Positions 35,967-43,745 of a stretch of DNA of 46,346 nucleotides are shown one piece after another. The first letter of the stretch is position 1; the number at the start of each line of letters is the position of its first letter. The notes beneath the pieces were generated by a model that was given only the letters and a program-made list of their open reading frames with translations, had not been told where the DNA came from and did not search any database. Made by a program: the position numbers and the translations under genes. Source of the DNA: Crocinitomicaceae bacterium (lineage in GTDB: Bacteria; Bacteroidota; Bacteroidia; Flavobacteriales_D; Crocinitomicaceae); the NCBI GenBank assembly GCA_021740745.1, contig JAIOZF010000017.1, forward strand, positions 1 through 46,346, in the 5' to 3' direction.

Positions 35967-37247
35967 TTGACTGAGATGAACGATACTATTCAACAAAATA
36001 AATTAGCCCTTTTTACTGAGCATTTGACGCTTTCAAATTTGGCATTTTCAAGTGACTTGAAGGAAGAAGCATTGACTGTTTTGGCGACAAATGATTTTCC
36101 GACAACGCGCCAGGAAGATTGGAAATACACACGTGTTGGGCGCATTGCCTCAATAAAAGCAATTCAAAATCAACAAAATAGTTCAATATCACTTCCCGAA
36201 ATGATAGATGATTCAATGCTACTATTTGTTTTTGAAAACGGACGATTTAGAGCAGATTTATCATTATCCACTCTTCCAGCCGGAATAAAGATTAAAGCAC
36301 TTTCCTCTTGTAACAGCGATGAGCTTTCACTTGTTGGGTCACTTGTGAAGCAAGAAAATCAAGTTTTTACAGCCTTGAATACAGCATTTGCAACTGATGG
36401 AATTTTGATTCATATTGAACGTAATCAAAAAATTAGTTCTTCCATTCACGTATTGAACATTTTAAGTGGCGAAAACACTGCTTCTTTTACACGAAATTTA
36501 ATTGTGTGTGAAGATTTTGGTCAAGCACATATCGTTCAAGAATACCGTTCCCAAGAAGCAAATTCATCTGTAACCAACGTGATTACCGAAATTTTTGTGG
36601 GAGCTAATGCTAATTTAACAGTTGACAAAATTCAGCACGAAGAACAGGGCAATTTCGCAGTATTAACAGAACAAGTTGACCAAAAAAAGGATTCTACTTT
36701 CACTATTAATACGATTACATTAGATGGGACCTTGGTTCGGAATAATTTGAATATTGAGGTGAACGGTTCGAACTGTGAAAGTAACTTAAATGGAGCCTAT
36801 CTTTTAAAAGATAATCAGCATATAGATAATCACACTATTGTTGATCATAAAGTTGCGCATTGTCTTTCAAATGAATTGTACAAAGGTGTTATCTACGATA
36901 AGGCTACAGCAGTTTTTAATGGAAAAGTTTTTGTTCGCAAAGACGCACAAAAAATCAATGCCTTTCAATCGAACGGAAATGTGCTTATGAGTGACGATGC
37001 ATCTGTCAATTCAAAACCAGAATTGGAAATTTATGCTGACGATGTAAAGTGCTCACATGGTTCAACAACCGGTCAACTTGACGATGAAGCGATTTTCTAT
37101 CTTCGCGCTAGAGGATTATCTGAAAAGGCAGCTAGAAACTTAATGGTATCAGCATTTATTGGCGATGTGCTGGAAAAAATCGAAAATCCATCTGTATTAA
37201 AAATGGTTCAATCGATCATTCAGAAAAAACACGGTTGGGAATTCTAA
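35967..37247 (+). CDS. sufD: Fe-S cluster assembly protein SufD
   Basis: A 426-residue SufD, the partner of SufB in the SufBCD scaffold. Landmarks are FPTTRQEDWKYTRV in the N-terminal part, the beta-helix region, and the C-terminal DDVKCSHGSTTGQLDDEAIFYLRARGL with the conserved histidine. The start is ATG at 35967, 11 nt after sufC. It is the last gene of the operon in this window: the cysteine desulfurase sufS and sufE, which often follow, are not here. A convergent gene ends only 9 nt downstream, and no terminator was seen between the two. Confidence 0.96.
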   Translation: MTEMNDTIQQNKLALFTEHLTLSNLAFSSDLKEEALTVLATNDFPTTRQEDWKYTRVGRIASIKAIQNQQNSSISLPEMIDDSMLLFVFENGRFRADLSLSTLPAGIKIKALSSCNSDELSLVGSLVKQENQVFTALNTAFATDGILIHIERNQKISSSIHVLNILSGENTASFTRNLIVCEDFGQAHIVQEYRSQEANSSVTNVITEIFVGANANLTVDKIQHEEQGNFAVLTEQVDQKKDSTFTINTITLDGTLVRNNLNIEVNGSNCESNLNGAYLLKDNQHIDNHTIVDHKVAHCLSNELYKGVIYDKATAVFNGKVFVRKDAQKINAFQSNGNVLMSDDASVNSKPELEIYADDVKCSHGSTTGQLDDEAIFYLRARGLSEKAARNLMVSAFIGDVLEKIENPSVLKMVQSIIQKKHGWEF

Positions 37248-37256
37248 TCGACTTAC

Positions 37257-37946
37257 TTATTCGTTAAAAAAATCAATGTCGTCGTGATCCATATTGTCTA
37301 AATCTTTTATGATTAAGGCAATTTCGCTCATTATTTTCGCTTTCTTTTCTTCTTTTGGAGTGCTATCCTCAACATAATCACGCAAGTGTAATTGTGATTC
37401 TAGCACTAATCTTTCCTCAAAAGGACCTTCAAGATTTTCGATGATGGTCAAGCATTCCAGTGCAATCATAAAATCACCATCTACAGCAATCGCTATGAAT
37501 TCTGGCAAGTACTGGCTGTAATCAACTTTACTTGCCCAAATAGCAGAAAGCAATTCTTGTAATACCGAATTATTATTTTCGTCTTTGATTAATTCAATCA
37601 TTGTTTCGGCCACAGAAGAATCACGTAAATCGTTCAATAATTCCATTAATTCAGCACGAATCTTTTGACTTGGTTTCGTTTTCAACAATTCAACCAACTC
37701 AGGTAAAATGTTCGCGTGACCATTTGTTTGTAGGATTTTTATTGCTGCAGAGATTTTAGTTTCATTCCCTGATTTCAATTCAATTGAAAGCGCATTCAGT
37801 TTTGCTTGTTGTTGCTTCGTAATTTTAGCCACTTTTTTTTCTGCGAAGGTAATTAAATCGTTTGGTTCGTCTACTACAGCAGAATGTTGAATATATTTGT
37901 TGTATGCTAATTTTTCGATTTTTTGGCTTTTTTCTAATGATTTCAC
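37257..37946 (-). CDS. HEAT-repeat-like cytoplasmic protein
   Basis: A 229-residue protein without signal peptide or membrane segments. Residues ~60-170 show helical repeats of HEAT type (KISAAIKILQTNGHANILPELVELL, about a 35-residue period, with IRAELMELLNDLRDSSVAETMIELI and VLQELLSAIW). The C-terminus is acidic (NMDHDDIDFFNE). It is probably a protein-binding scaffold; the function is unknown. The start is GTG at 37946; no ATG is available near the N-terminus. This start lies inside the divergent lipoprotein gene. Downstream it converges on sufD. Confidence 0.7.
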   Translation of the reverse strand: MKSLEKSQKIEKLAYNKYIQHSAVVDEPNDLITFAEKKVAKITKQQQAKLNALSIELKSGNETKISAAIKILQTNGHANILPELVELLKTKPSQKIRAELMELLNDLRDSSVAETMIELIKDENNNSVLQELLSAIWASKVDYSQYLPEFIAIAVDGDFMIALECLTIIENLEGPFEERLVLESQLHLRDYVEDSTPKEEKKAKIMSEIALIIKDLDNMDHDDIDFFNE

Positions 37947-38902
37947 TCGGATTCCTACATTCGTGTGGTATTGAACCTGCTCATGAATTCAAAAAACAAC
38001 GTTTAATCATTGCTTCCGATTTTATCAAAGCAAAGGATAAATCACTTTTCGCTTCCTTTGAAAAGGAAAATTCGATAGAAATTGTAGTACATTATATGTC
38101 AACAGATTCAATTTCTAAGCGTTTAAGAAGCGAAGGTTCCAGCACTGATATTGATCTTGTCATCCTGAAATCGTCGCTTGATATGTGCCAACTAAAGGAA
38201 GAAGGTCGATTGCAAAAAATTCTATTACCAGAAAACCAACCAACTACTAGTTCCAAGTTCAATAGTAAAGAAATGGATTGGTTTGGAATAGCAGTTGATC
38301 CCTATATTATTGTTCACCGCAATGATTCAGCAGGTAAAATTTCAACGTATAGCGATTTATCTAAAAAAGCGAGTTGGATGACAAATTTGAAAGAGGATAA
38401 GGAATTGTATCCTCTTATTGGTGGTGTGTTGAATAGAATGCGTTCGGAAGCTGATTCAACTCAAACGAAATGGTTCAATGCATTATTTAGTAAAAAAACA
38501 ACATTCCAAGTTGACAGAGATTCTTCACTCAATCTCACACCAATTCTAACATTATATTCCGCATTTTATTCTGATAGTTCTCTGTATAAATCAAAATATA
38601 AAAAAGGGAAAGTCACCTACCCGAATCAAATTAAAGGTGGTACATTTTACTCGTTGCGTTCAGTCGGCATTGTGAAACAAGCCCGAAATTACACCAATGC
38701 TTGCACTTTTATTCAATATATAACAGAAGATGGTGTGAATCAGCGACTCAATAATTGGTGGAATACGTTCCCCATTTCTCAATCGATGAATCGATCATAT
38801 ACCTATCAGAATATACGATTCAAACGCTATCATGTCGCGATGTATAAGCTCTGTTCAGAGCGAAATAAGTCGAAATTGATATTGGATAAATTGGGGGAAT
38901 AA
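37904..38902 (+). CDS. Periplasmic solute-binding lipoprotein (iron(III)-type family)
   Basis: About 332 residues, with a lipoprotein signal ending in LHSC (Cys21 from the ATG at 37904). The mature part looks like an extracellular solute-binding protein: RLIIASDFIKAKD, FEKENSIEIVVHYMSTD, IDLVILKSSLDMCQLKEEG, WFGIAVDPYIIVHRND, and a C-terminal NACTFIQYITEDGVNQRLN with a WWNTFPIS end. This layout is seen in iron(III)-binding and related transport proteins; the ligand is unknown. No permease or ATPase gene is adjacent. An ATG at 37937 is an alternative but leaves a very short signal. A -7-like TATATTTG at 37892-37899 lies so close that the mRNA could be nearly leaderless. Confidence 0.72.
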   Translation: MLIFRFFGFFLMISLGFLHSCGIEPAHEFKKQRLIIASDFIKAKDKSLFASFEKENSIEIVVHYMSTDSISKRLRSEGSSTDIDLVILKSSLDMCQLKEEGRLQKILLPENQPTTSSKFNSKEMDWFGIAVDPYIIVHRNDSAGKISTYSDLSKKASWMTNLKEDKELYPLIGGVLNRMRSEADSTQTKWFNALFSKKTTFQVDRDSSLNLTPILTLYSAFYSDSSLYKSKYKKGKVTYPNQIKGGTFYSLRSVGIVKQARNYTNACTFIQYITEDGVNQRLNNWWNTFPISQSMNRSYTYQNIRFKRYHVAMYKLCSERNKSKLILDKLGE

Positions 38903-38904
38903 AG

Positions 38905-39010
38905 TAATTTGAATATTCAAATATTTGAATATTTGAATAAAACAATCAAGGATTTTCAAACTTAGTTGACTTTAAACTTAGCTATATTGCAAATTAGCAA
39001 TATGACTAAG
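38905..39010. repeat. AT-rich palindromes and hairpin between the solute-binding gene and rnpB
   Basis: Overlapping perfect palindromes TTTGAATATTCAAA (38908-38921) and ATTCAAATATTTGAAT (38914-38929) are followed by further TTTGAAT copies. Direct repeats of AAACTTAG lie at 38958-38965 and 38974-38981. An imperfect 14-bp inverted repeat (38977-38990 with 38997-39010, 12 of 14 paired) encloses a 6-nt loop. No coding sequence is seen from 38903 to 39080. Confidence 0.6.
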
Positions 39011-39080
39011 AATGTCCGTTTTCATTGACTTACAAAGCCCATTTAAAACGCAAGATTCTTTTAATAGATAGAAAAAAATA

Positions 39081-39480
39081 AAAGGCAAACCTGTAAGCCG
39101 GGTTCTGTATCTCAACCGAAGTTAAGATGTCTATCATTTATCTAGCCCCAAACTCACGCGTGGGGTCAATCGACCTACCCTCCGAGTCAGGCGAGCAACC
39201 CTCAATGAATGCAATCTTGCGATTACACTCAAACCCCGGTATATTTGGTCTTTCAGTCCGTAAGGTTTACCTTGCCTCACACATTGCTGCCTGAGCGGTA
39301 GGCTCTTACCCCACCTTTTCACCTTTTCTCCCGAAAAATCGGGAGTAGTTTTCCTTTCTGTGGCACTTTCTGTTACCGACCGAAATCGATACCTTCCCGT
39401 TAGGAAGTACGGTGCTCTATACTGCCCGGACTTTCCTCCCCCCCAACGAATTGGGGCAGCGATAGACCGGTTTGCCTTTG
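39081..39480 (-). ncRNA. rnpB: RNase P RNA, bacterial class A
   Basis: On the minus strand the sequence begins AAAGGCAAACC and ends GGTTTGCCTTT, which pair as helix P1. Near the 5' end it has the conserved GAGGAAAGTCCGGGC, in the middle GGTAACAGAAAGTGCCACAG and AGGAAAAC, and near the 3' end GGTAGGTCGATT, AGATAAATGATAG and ACAGAACCCGGCTTACAG. These are the conserved blocks of the bacterial class A ribozyme that matures tRNA 5' ends. The length of ~400 nt is normal. A U-rich run after P1 probably serves as the terminator. A reading frame of 119 codons across this gene is spurious. Confidence 0.97.
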
Positions 39481-39482
39481 CG

Positions 39483-39490
39483 CAAAGATA
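39483..39490 (-). promoter_or_regulatory. -7 element of the rnpB promoter
   Basis: On the minus strand TATCTTTG matches TAnnTTTG and lies just upstream of the RNase P RNA 5' end, placing the start near 39476-39480. It fits in the 25-nt gap after the stop of the upstream protein gene at 39506. A -33 TTG at standard spacing is not clear. Confidence 0.6.
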
Positions 39491-39505
39491 CAAAAGAAAA
39501 AGAGA

Positions 39506-40600
39506 CTATTTTTTTACAAATGTTTTAACACTTGTTTGAGTGTTCGTCGAGAAGACAACTTGATACGATCCGGGTGCAAATGAAGAGACGTCAACTTTCA
39601 ATTGATTTTCCTTATTGATTATTTTCAAATAAACAACAGAACCTTTTGAATCAATCACCTGAATTGTATTAACGTTTTCAGTACCATCAATTACTAATTC
39701 ATTTGAAACTGGATTAGGGTAGATTGAAAAATTCAAACTTTCCTCTTCAATACCCGCAAAAGCCGCGTTATAATTATCACGGTATTCTATTGCCGTAATA
39801 TTTTCATTGCCTCCAAATTCATTTGTCGTAATTCGCAATATTGGTTCTTTCTGACCATTTGTCCACCATTCGTATTCATGACTCGCAGGTATTGGAATTG
39901 GAACCCATGTTGCACCAATAAATGGGAATGTATAGTAAATAGAGTCTAATTCTGTAATGTCATGTTTGATACGCAAGGCGTCGAAGGTACCGTAAGGAGT
40001 AGTAATTGAACCATATCCATCGACAGTTGTTGTACGTGTTCGGTGCTGATTCCAAACAGCATCTAAGATTGGATTGAAATTGATTAAAGTATAACCTCTA
40101 GAAAAATGTGTATTTCCGAAATCCAACGGAAAATCGTAACGCGTTTCGATGGTATCTGATTTGAATGGTATATCAGTTCCATTTACTGTCATTGCATAAC
40201 CGAGTGATGTCAATGAATCATCAGTACACTTCGAATATTGATAAAGATTCTCAATCGATACAGGTAAAAATGTAGTGATTTGATCGATTGGTAAAGCAGT
40301 TGATTCTATGTAATAGCTAGCCTGATATTTGGCAGCTGCAAAGGAACCGTAGATAAATTGAATAAAGGTTGGCGCACCTGCCATCGAACGAAAATCTTTC
40401 AATATCTGACCCGTTGGTGTTAAATCGGAATAATCCCAGGTATATGCAGCACCTGTTAAAGAAACATCGTAACCATTGTCGTTTGCTTGACTCATGCGAA
40501 CGGTGTCGCCACCTGTAGCAAAATCTGCTTTAACTAATTGAATTTGTGCTTGTGTTGCAAGTGAAAGGAGCACAATTGCGCTTGTAAGAATTTGTTTCAT
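39506..40600 (-). CDS. T9SS type A sorting domain-containing secreted protein
   Basis: A 364-residue secreted protein with a signal peptide (KQILTSAIVLLSLATQAQ) and a mature part of unknown fold (GAAYTWDYSDLTPTGQIL, VSIENLYQYSKCTDDSLTS, YGTFDALRIKHDI). Its C-terminal ~75 residues are a T9SS type A sorting domain: FSIYPNPVSNELVID, IQVIDSKGSVVY, SFAPGSYQVVF, KTFVKK. It should be exported through T9SS and released or anchored at the surface. The ATG at 40600 was chosen over a TTG at 40630, which lies upstream of a -7 element. It follows the sigma-factor operon on the same strand with its own candidate promoter. Confidence 0.88.
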   Translation of the reverse strand: MKQILTSAIVLLSLATQAQIQLVKADFATGGDTVRMSQANDNGYDVSLTGAAYTWDYSDLTPTGQILKDFRSMAGAPTFIQFIYGSFAAAKYQASYYIESTALPIDQITTFLPVSIENLYQYSKCTDDSLTSLGYAMTVNGTDIPFKSDTIETRYDFPLDFGNTHFSRGYTLINFNPILDAVWNQHRTRTTTVDGYGSITTPYGTFDALRIKHDITELDSIYYTFPFIGATWVPIPIPASHEYEWWTNGQKEPILRITTNEFGGNENITAIEYRDNYNAAFAGIEEESLNFSIYPNPVSNELVIDGTENVNTIQVIDSKGSVVYLKIINKENQLKVDVSSFAPGSYQVVFSTNTQTSVKTFVKK

Positions 40601-40617
40601 AGGTGTAAATTGCTGCC

Positions 40618-40625
40618 CAAATCTA
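40618..40625 (-). promoter_or_regulatory. Candidate -7 element before the T9SS type A gene
   Basis: On the minus strand TAGATTTG matches TAnnTTTG, 17 nt before the ATG at 40600. It suggests separate transcription from the upstream sigma-factor operon. The -33 element is unclear. Confidence 0.45.
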
Positions 40626-40648
40626 ATCAATTTAAAGCAATTAATTAA

Positions 40649-41731
40649 TCAATGCATTTCTAGTCCAAAAGTAGTTGTAAAGTCAAGAGGTAAGATAGTG
40701 CCAGACTGCCCTTCTCTAACATTTACAGACACGCTAGCCACACATTTATAGACATCTTTCCCCATACTATTCTTACCATAGTAACTTAAATTAAGTAATT
40801 GAATGGAACTTGAAGAATTGTCAGCTCCTGCACTTGAATAAACGAATCCATTCTTTTTTACTTTAAGAATAACTGAATTATCCCATTTAATTTGACTAAC
40901 CGATCCATTCTCGAAAACTGAAAAATCATCAATTAACTTACCACTTAGGCTGCCATCAACCAAAATTGACTTTTTACGGTGAGCACCATTTGTGTAGAAT
41001 ATTTCAGCACTTATCAAATGGTTTTGATCATCAATGTTGGTGTCTAAATTCATGCTTTCTCCAACTAATGTTTCATCTAAGAACCATAAAATATGGTCTA
41101 TTGGTGTCGAATATTCATCCATCCATACTTTTAAGTTCCCGTTTGACTGCAGGACATGACGCATTTTGCAAGACGCATTGACTGCAAAGCCCAAAATCAT
41201 TTCATTACACAATGTAGCCTCAGATCCATCATTAAATTCTACCTCTGCACATACGTTGTACTTTCCAGGCTCGATAATTTCCACATCATTAACACCAGAA
41301 AAAGTTCCATCGATATACCATCTCACCTCCTCAATAAACATACTATTCGGAAGTAAATCTTTCGACAGAAATGCTAAAGGCTGAGACGGAAGTGCTGCAA
41401 AAGTTAAACTTGATGGAAAATTTTGAATATCAAAAGGCACTTCTAAATCTATATTCCCTTCGTGTAAACCAATCTCAATTTCCATTTCCTCATTACCCAA
41501 CTTACCAGAATACACTTTTACGCCATTTGACATATTTACAAACGTATTCATGAAAACATTTTCGTTTCCTGCCTCTAACAAAAAGCTTTCACTGCCCAAT
41601 GTACCAGTAGCAGTGAAAATGGGAGAACTATTTGTTGATGGATCTTCTATCTCCTTTTTCTTGCAAGCGCCTAGCAGCACAACTGCAAAACACAGCAAGA
41701 GTATGGTGTTATATTTCATTGTAATTTTCAT
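40649..41731 (-). CDS. Lipoprotein with Ig/PKD-like regions, third gene of the sigma-factor operon
   Basis: A 360-residue lipoprotein. The signal ends in LGAC (Cys23) followed by KKKE. The mature part has two PKD- or Ig-like stretches, seen as VRWYIDGTFSGVNDVEIIEPGKY and ILWFLDETLVGESMN, with paired cysteines, and ends in LDFTTTFGLEMH. The function is unknown; it is probably an envelope-surface partner of the membrane protein encoded upstream. The start codon overlaps the stop of the preceding gene as ATGA, which indicates translational coupling and supports the ATG at 41731. Confidence 0.8.
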   Translation of the reverse strand: MKITMKYNTILLLCFAVVLLGACKKKEIEDPSTNSSPIFTATGTLGSESFLLEAGNENVFMNTFVNMSNGVKVYSGKLGNEEMEIEIGLHEGNIDLEVPFDIQNFPSSLTFAALPSQPLAFLSKDLLPNSMFIEEVRWYIDGTFSGVNDVEIIEPGKYNVCAEVEFNDGSEATLCNEMILGFAVNASCKMRHVLQSNGNLKVWMDEYSTPIDHILWFLDETLVGESMNLDTNIDDQNHLISAEIFYTNGAHRKKSILVDGSLSGKLIDDFSVFENGSVSQIKWDNSVILKVKKNGFVYSSAGADNSSSSIQLLNLSYYGKNSMGKDVYKCVASVSVNVREGQSGTILPLDFTTTFGLEMH

Positions 41732-43008
41732 TTCTTGAAGCCAATTGTTTTTCTTAATGCTACTTGACCACTAAGTGGCAAAGCATTCGATATACCTAAA
41801 ATTCGATCCGATGCAATTGGGTTGATAAGTTGCATTTGTACTTTCGCGCCTAATTCCCAATTCGAACCTAATTGATAAGTATAGCCCACTTGCAACTCAG
41901 CACCAAATGGTTTAAAAAATTCTGTTGAAGTATATCCTTTTTCCTCAACCGCCATGTTTCCATCTACATATTTTGTAAAGCTAAGCCCAGCAATTACTGG
42001 GAAAGAAAAACTTGCTCCGGCAGAAAGGGTGTGACGCTTAAATTGATAGCCAATTGCCAACGGAACTTCTAAACGCATCATTGAACTAAAACGATAATGA
42101 TTGTCAACACTGTTTGAACCGAAACCATAAATCAATGAACGCTCCTTGATATAAACATTGTCAAATTGTTGTACTGAAATGCCTAGTCCAGCTGAATATC
42201 TGAATTTGCTTTTCTGGAATGAATAACCTAATTGGAGGCCATAATTTTTTGTAATTGCACTGCCATTTTCAGACGAAATAATTGGAGATTGACCTAATCC
42301 AAGTCCTACTTCAGCATACAACGCGTGAGGTGAACGTGTTTTTAATTTATAGAACGAAGGAATCAATTCACCTGAATGGTAAAATGGATTAATATCGATT
42401 GTTGCCAAGGTTGGAATGCCCTCAGTTTCCAACTTTTCTTTTTGAATCACATTGGAATTCGACTCAACAACCACCGCAGAACTGAATAAATCTTGGCGAT
42501 CAACTAATTGTGTTGATTTATTTACTAACGCTAAAGATTCAACAGTTGATTCATTCGATCTTACTTTTTGTTGAATTCCCTGCTCAGGATTCACCGTGCC
42601 TTCCGAAACTTTATTCCTAGTTGTGTTTTGTATTGCTGATTGCTTATCAGCTGAATTTAACTTTGTATCAATTAAAGATGTGTATGATTCTGCTGAATTT
42701 ACTGATTTTTTAACCTGAGATGAAGCAGATGAATTAACGTCCATATCAGTAGTTGAACCACTCGCTAATTCACGCACAGGTTCTTTCGCAACCGTTGATT
42801 TTGTTGTAAAAGGTACTTGCACCAATAGTAAAGTTCCAAAAAAGATCAATGCTCCAGCACCGCCCATCCACCATAGAAGACCTTTGCGTTTTTTACGCAC
42901 AGGTAGCATTCCTTCAATATCTTTCCAATAAGCATCATTGTATTCTACTGTCGCATTTGATGCAGCATTAGAAAACAATTGATCTAATTCCTCGTCCGTC
43001 CAACTCAT
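41728..43008 (-). CDS. Membrane-spanning protein with outer-membrane barrel-like domain; possible anti-sigma sensor
   Basis: A 426-residue protein with unusual topology. Residues 1-42 are cytoplasm-like and acidic, then basic (SWTDEELDQLFSNAA, PVRKKRKG). Residues 43-66 form one transmembrane helix (LLWWMGGAGALIFFGTLLLV). Residues ~70-220 are a Ser/Thr/Asn-rich linker. The C-terminal ~200 residues show alternating strand patterns of an outer-membrane beta-barrel (ALYAEVGLGLGQSPII, YGLQLGYSFQKSKFRYSAGLG, LEVPLAIGYQF, LQVGYTYQLGSNWELGAKVQ). The ATG at 43008 overlaps the sigma-factor stop as ATGA, which decides the start against the longer open frame. By position after an ECF sigma gene, the N-terminus may act as an anti-sigma domain; this is inference. 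Confidence 0.82.
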   Translation of the reverse strand: MSWTDEELDQLFSNAASNATVEYNDAYWKDIEGMLPVRKKRKGLLWWMGGAGALIFFGTLLLVQVPFTTKSTVAKEPVRELASGSTTDMDVNSSASSQVKKSVNSAESYTSLIDTKLNSADKQSAIQNTTRNKVSEGTVNPEQGIQQKVRSNESTVESLALVNKSTQLVDRQDLFSSAVVVESNSNVIQKEKLETEGIPTLATIDINPFYHSGELIPSFYKLKTRSPHALYAEVGLGLGQSPIISSENGSAITKNYGLQLGYSFQKSKFRYSAGLGISVQQFDNVYIKERSLIYGFGSNSVDNHYRFSSMMRLEVPLAIGYQFKRHTLSAGASFSFPVIAGLSFTKYVDGNMAVEEKGYTSTEFFKPFGAELQVGYTYQLGSNWELGAKVQMQLINPIASDRILGISNALPLSGQVALRKTIGFKK

Positions 43009-43613
43009 ATTACCATTCGTTGCATTTGTACTTCCATTTTTTCTAGTTTTTCTCTCAACACTTTTCGCGCTGTTGAAAGGTGCCATTTTGATGTCCCTTC
43101 AGACATTCCCAATAAATCACCTATTTCTTTATGATTGTATCCCTCAATTACATAAAGATTAAAAACTTTACCGCTGATTTCAGGCAATGTTGCGATTAGT
43201 TTAAGCAGGTTCTCATATCCAAAGCTAGCTTCCACTTCGTTCTCAGTTGGAACTGCCTGAAGATCCAATTCACGTTCTGTTTCTTTTGCCGATACTTTTG
43301 ATAAATAATTCTTTGATTTACGGTATTCGTCGATCAAGGTATTTACCATAATTCGTTTCGACCAAGCAGGGAAATTGACTTCTTTGTCCACATTTTCCAA
43401 ACCTTTTAATATTTTCATGAAGCCAATGTTCAGCGAAGAGCGAGCGTCTTCATCATTGTTGTGGTAACGTCGACAAACAGGCATAAAAACCTTGAAGCAG
43501 TGCTCAAACAAAGCCTGTATAGCTTTTCGATCATCATGCACACACGCTTGAAGCAATTCAGTGTTGATATCGATTGACTTTTGCAAGGTTCTTATTTTGA
43601 CGTTACTACGCAA
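43005..43613 (-). CDS. ECF-type RNA polymerase sigma factor
   Basis: About 200 residues. Region 2 is seen at VCRRYHNNDEDARSSLNIGFMKILKGL and FPAWSKRIMVNTLIDEYRK. Region 4 is seen at LIATLPEISGKVFNLYVIEGYNHKEIGDLLGMSEGT with the recognition helix near SKWHLSTARKVLREKL. It directs RNA polymerase to a specific promoter set, probably envelope genes, given the membrane protein and lipoprotein coupled downstream. The start is uncertain: TTG at 43613 gives the longest form and TTG at 43586 is an alternative; there is no ATG before region 2. No exact TAnnTTTG precedes it, so it may be transcribed from an alternative promoter, possibly its own target. Confidence 0.9.
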   Translation of the reverse strand: MRSNVKIRTLQKSIDINTELLQACVHDDRKAIQALFEHCFKVFMPVCRRYHNNDEDARSSLNIGFMKILKGLENVDKEVNFPAWSKRIMVNTLIDEYRKSKNYLSKVSAKETERELDLQAVPTENEVEASFGYENLLKLIATLPEISGKVFNLYVIEGYNHKEIGDLLGMSEGTSKWHLSTARKVLREKLEKMEVQMQRMVI

Positions 43614-43671
43614 TTTACGATATATTTTTATAAATCCATCACTAATTCCCTGCTATCTCAACTCAAATTTA

Positions 43672-43703
43672 TTGAGGCATTTCATTCACTTCACGTATAT
43701 TTG
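43672..43703 (+). promoter_or_regulatory. Promoter of the SixA-like phosphatase gene
   Basis: TTG (43672-43674) is followed after 21 nt by TATATTTG (43696-43703), an exact TAnnTTTG. The predicted start near 43710 lies after every upstream in-frame codon of the longer open frame and before the ATG at 43746 (or 43722). This decides the start of the phosphatase. Confidence 0.68.
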
Positions 43704-43745
43704 AACGATCTTACCTCTTTAATGGTTGGTGAAACGCTTAAAAAA

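Noticed and set aside
39134-39493. Open frame of 119 codons on the minus strand
   Set aside because: It lies across the RNase P RNA gene; the conserved RNA blocks explain the sequence and no protein features are seen.
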